Below, in pieces: positions 5,080-5,980 of a stretch of DNA of 5,980 bases. Each line of letters opens with the position of its first letter. Position 1 is the stretch's first letter. This DNA is from Dehalococcoidia bacterium (GTDB lineage Bacteria > Chloroflexota > Dehalococcoidia > GIF9 > UBA5629): contig JAUVVE010000060.1 of NCBI GenBank assembly GCA_030604795.1, positions 1-5,980 of the forward strand. The letters are read 5' to 3'. Under the pieces are notes generated by a model. It worked only from the letters and a program-made list of their open reading frames with translations, was not told the origin of the DNA and ran no database searches. Both the position numbers and the translations under genes were made by a program.

Positions 5080-5980
5080 GCCCGGCTGGGTAATCCCTGA
5101 GTACTCTGTCGTATTCGTGAAGTACTCTGTCAGCGATGTTGGCCCAACTGAATTCAGCCATCATAGCTCGCCTCACTTCCACATCCCGTCCTTGGTCTTG
5201 TGTTTGGGAAAGGAGGTCAGATATCTTGCTGGCCAACTGACGGGGAGAGTTGTCTTCGACTATACGTCCGATTTCGTTGTTGCGAATAATACGTCTCATA
5301 CCGCCCACGTCGGTGGCAACTATCGGTGTGCCACAGGACAGGGACTCCAAGGCGACCATACCAAAGCTCTCATAATAGGAGGGGATAACGCAGATATCTG
5401 CGGCGCTGTAGAATAGGGGAAGCCTTTCCTGGGCTACTGATCCAACGAAACTGACGCGCTCTTCGATGTGCAGCTCTCGTGCCATTCTTCGTAGTGCGCG
5501 CACCTCATGCTGACTATGCTGGTCACCACCAACAATCATAAGCCTTGGTGCTTCGTTGCCTCTGAAGTAGGTCAATGCCCTCAGTAACTGGTCCAGGCCT
5601 TTCAGAGGTTCAATTCTACCCACACACAGCATCAGCTTCTCATGGTCCAAGCTCAGTTCCTTCCGCGCTATCTCTCTGTGTATGGGTTGGAAGAGGTCTA
5701 GGTTGACACCGCAAGGAATAACGGCAATCTTGCTTGGAGCAGCACCATAATGCTGGACGAGGTCTTCCCTTTCTCTCTCGGTGGCTGCGACAATGCGTTG
5801 ACACTCTCCTACAACCTCGCGCTCGCTCTCTATTCTCAGCTCAGGCTCGTCTTCGCCTATGCCGATACGATTCTTGGCCGCACCCAGCGTATGAAACATC
5901 ACCATATCAGGAACATCCCACCAGACCCGTAACTCCTTCCCCGCCAGGCCGGATAGCCAATAGTGGCTGTGTATCAGGTC
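5069..5980 (-). CDS. GT4 glycosyltransferase, MshA/sucrose-phosphate-synthase type, N-terminus beyond window
   Basis: The frame is open to the right edge, so 303 C-terminal residues are visible and perhaps a hundred N-terminal ones are missing. The visible part begins DLIHSHYWLSG and then MFHTLGAAKNR (28-38), the acceptor-side signature of MshA, BshA-like and sucrose-phosphate-synthase GT4 enzymes. The nucleotide-sugar domain follows: IPCGVNLDLF (88-97), CVGRIEPLKGLD (119-130, with the conserved Arg and Lys), LMIVGG (147-152), VSFVGSV (176-182) and the E-x7-E motif YYESFGMVALE (Glu204, Glu212), then CGTPIVATDVGG. This is a retaining GT-B transferase, cytosolic or membrane-peripheral. The donor is probably a UDP- or GDP-sugar; acceptor unknown. 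An internal ATG at 5905 is not the start, because conserved sequence continues upstream. Its 3' end overlaps the GNAT gene by 11 bp, tail to tail. Confidence 0.93.
   Translation of the reverse strand, partial: DLIHSHYWLSGLAGKELRVWWDVPDMVMFHTLGAAKNRIGIGEDEPELRIESEREVVGECQRIVAATEREREDLVQHYGAAPSKIAVIPCGVNLDLFQPIHREIARKELSLDHEKLMLCVGRIEPLKGLDQLLRALTYFRGNEAPRLMIVGGDQHSQHEVRALRRMARELHIEERVSFVGSVAQERLPLFYSAADICVIPSYYESFGMVALESLSCGTPIVATDVGGMRRIIRNNEIGRIVEDNSPRQLASKISDLLSQTQDQGRDVEVRRAMMAEFSWANIADRVLHEYDRVLRDYPAGPNL

Overview
The window is compact bacterial DNA with nine genes. Seven are complete, and one is cut by each window edge. Several starts have strong Shine-Dalgarno sites (GGAGG or AGGAGG types), and the promoter-like boxes are sigma70-like. 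Families such as the MshA-type glycosyltransferase, PIG-L deacetylase, DUF3795 and MBL-fold proteins, with short intergenic gaps, fit an environmental Chloroflexota (Dehalococcoidia-like) genome. That placement is a loose inference: there is no rRNA or other phylogenetic marker here. I see no tRNA or rRNA gene, mobile element, CRISPR array or clear intrinsic terminator.

Positions 1-2100, all on the minus strand, read from right to left as: a cysteine-rich DUF3795-type protein, a 72-residue conserved-looking small protein, a four-helix DUF350-like membrane protein, and an exported transglutaminase-like cysteine protein whose C-terminus runs off the left edge. The last two are tightly coupled, because the stop codon of one overlaps the ribosome binding site of the next. 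Positions 2101-2318 are a divergent control region with a promoter-like element on each strand and two small palindromes.

Positions 2319-3403, on the plus strand, encode a 103-residue three-helix membrane protein and a metallo-beta-lactamase-fold hydrolase. The hydrolase meets a minus-strand PIG-L (LmbE) deacetylase tail to tail with only 5 bp between them. That deacetylase is divergent from a tandem-GNAT acetyltransferase across a 78-bp gap whose two candidate promoters are superimposed on each other. The acetyltransferase overlaps, tail to tail, a GT4 glycosyltransferase that enters from the right edge.

The most interesting theme is the right half. A GT4 glycosyltransferase of MshA/sucrose-phosphate-synthase type, a PIG-L deacetylase and a two-domain GNAT lie next to one another. 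These are the fold types of MshA, MshB and MshD in mycothiol synthesis, and the first two also match BshA and BshB of bacillithiol synthesis. A low-molecular-weight thiol or related amino-sugar pathway is therefore a testable hypothesis. It is not proven: all three superfamilies are promiscuous and no cysteine ligase is visible here.
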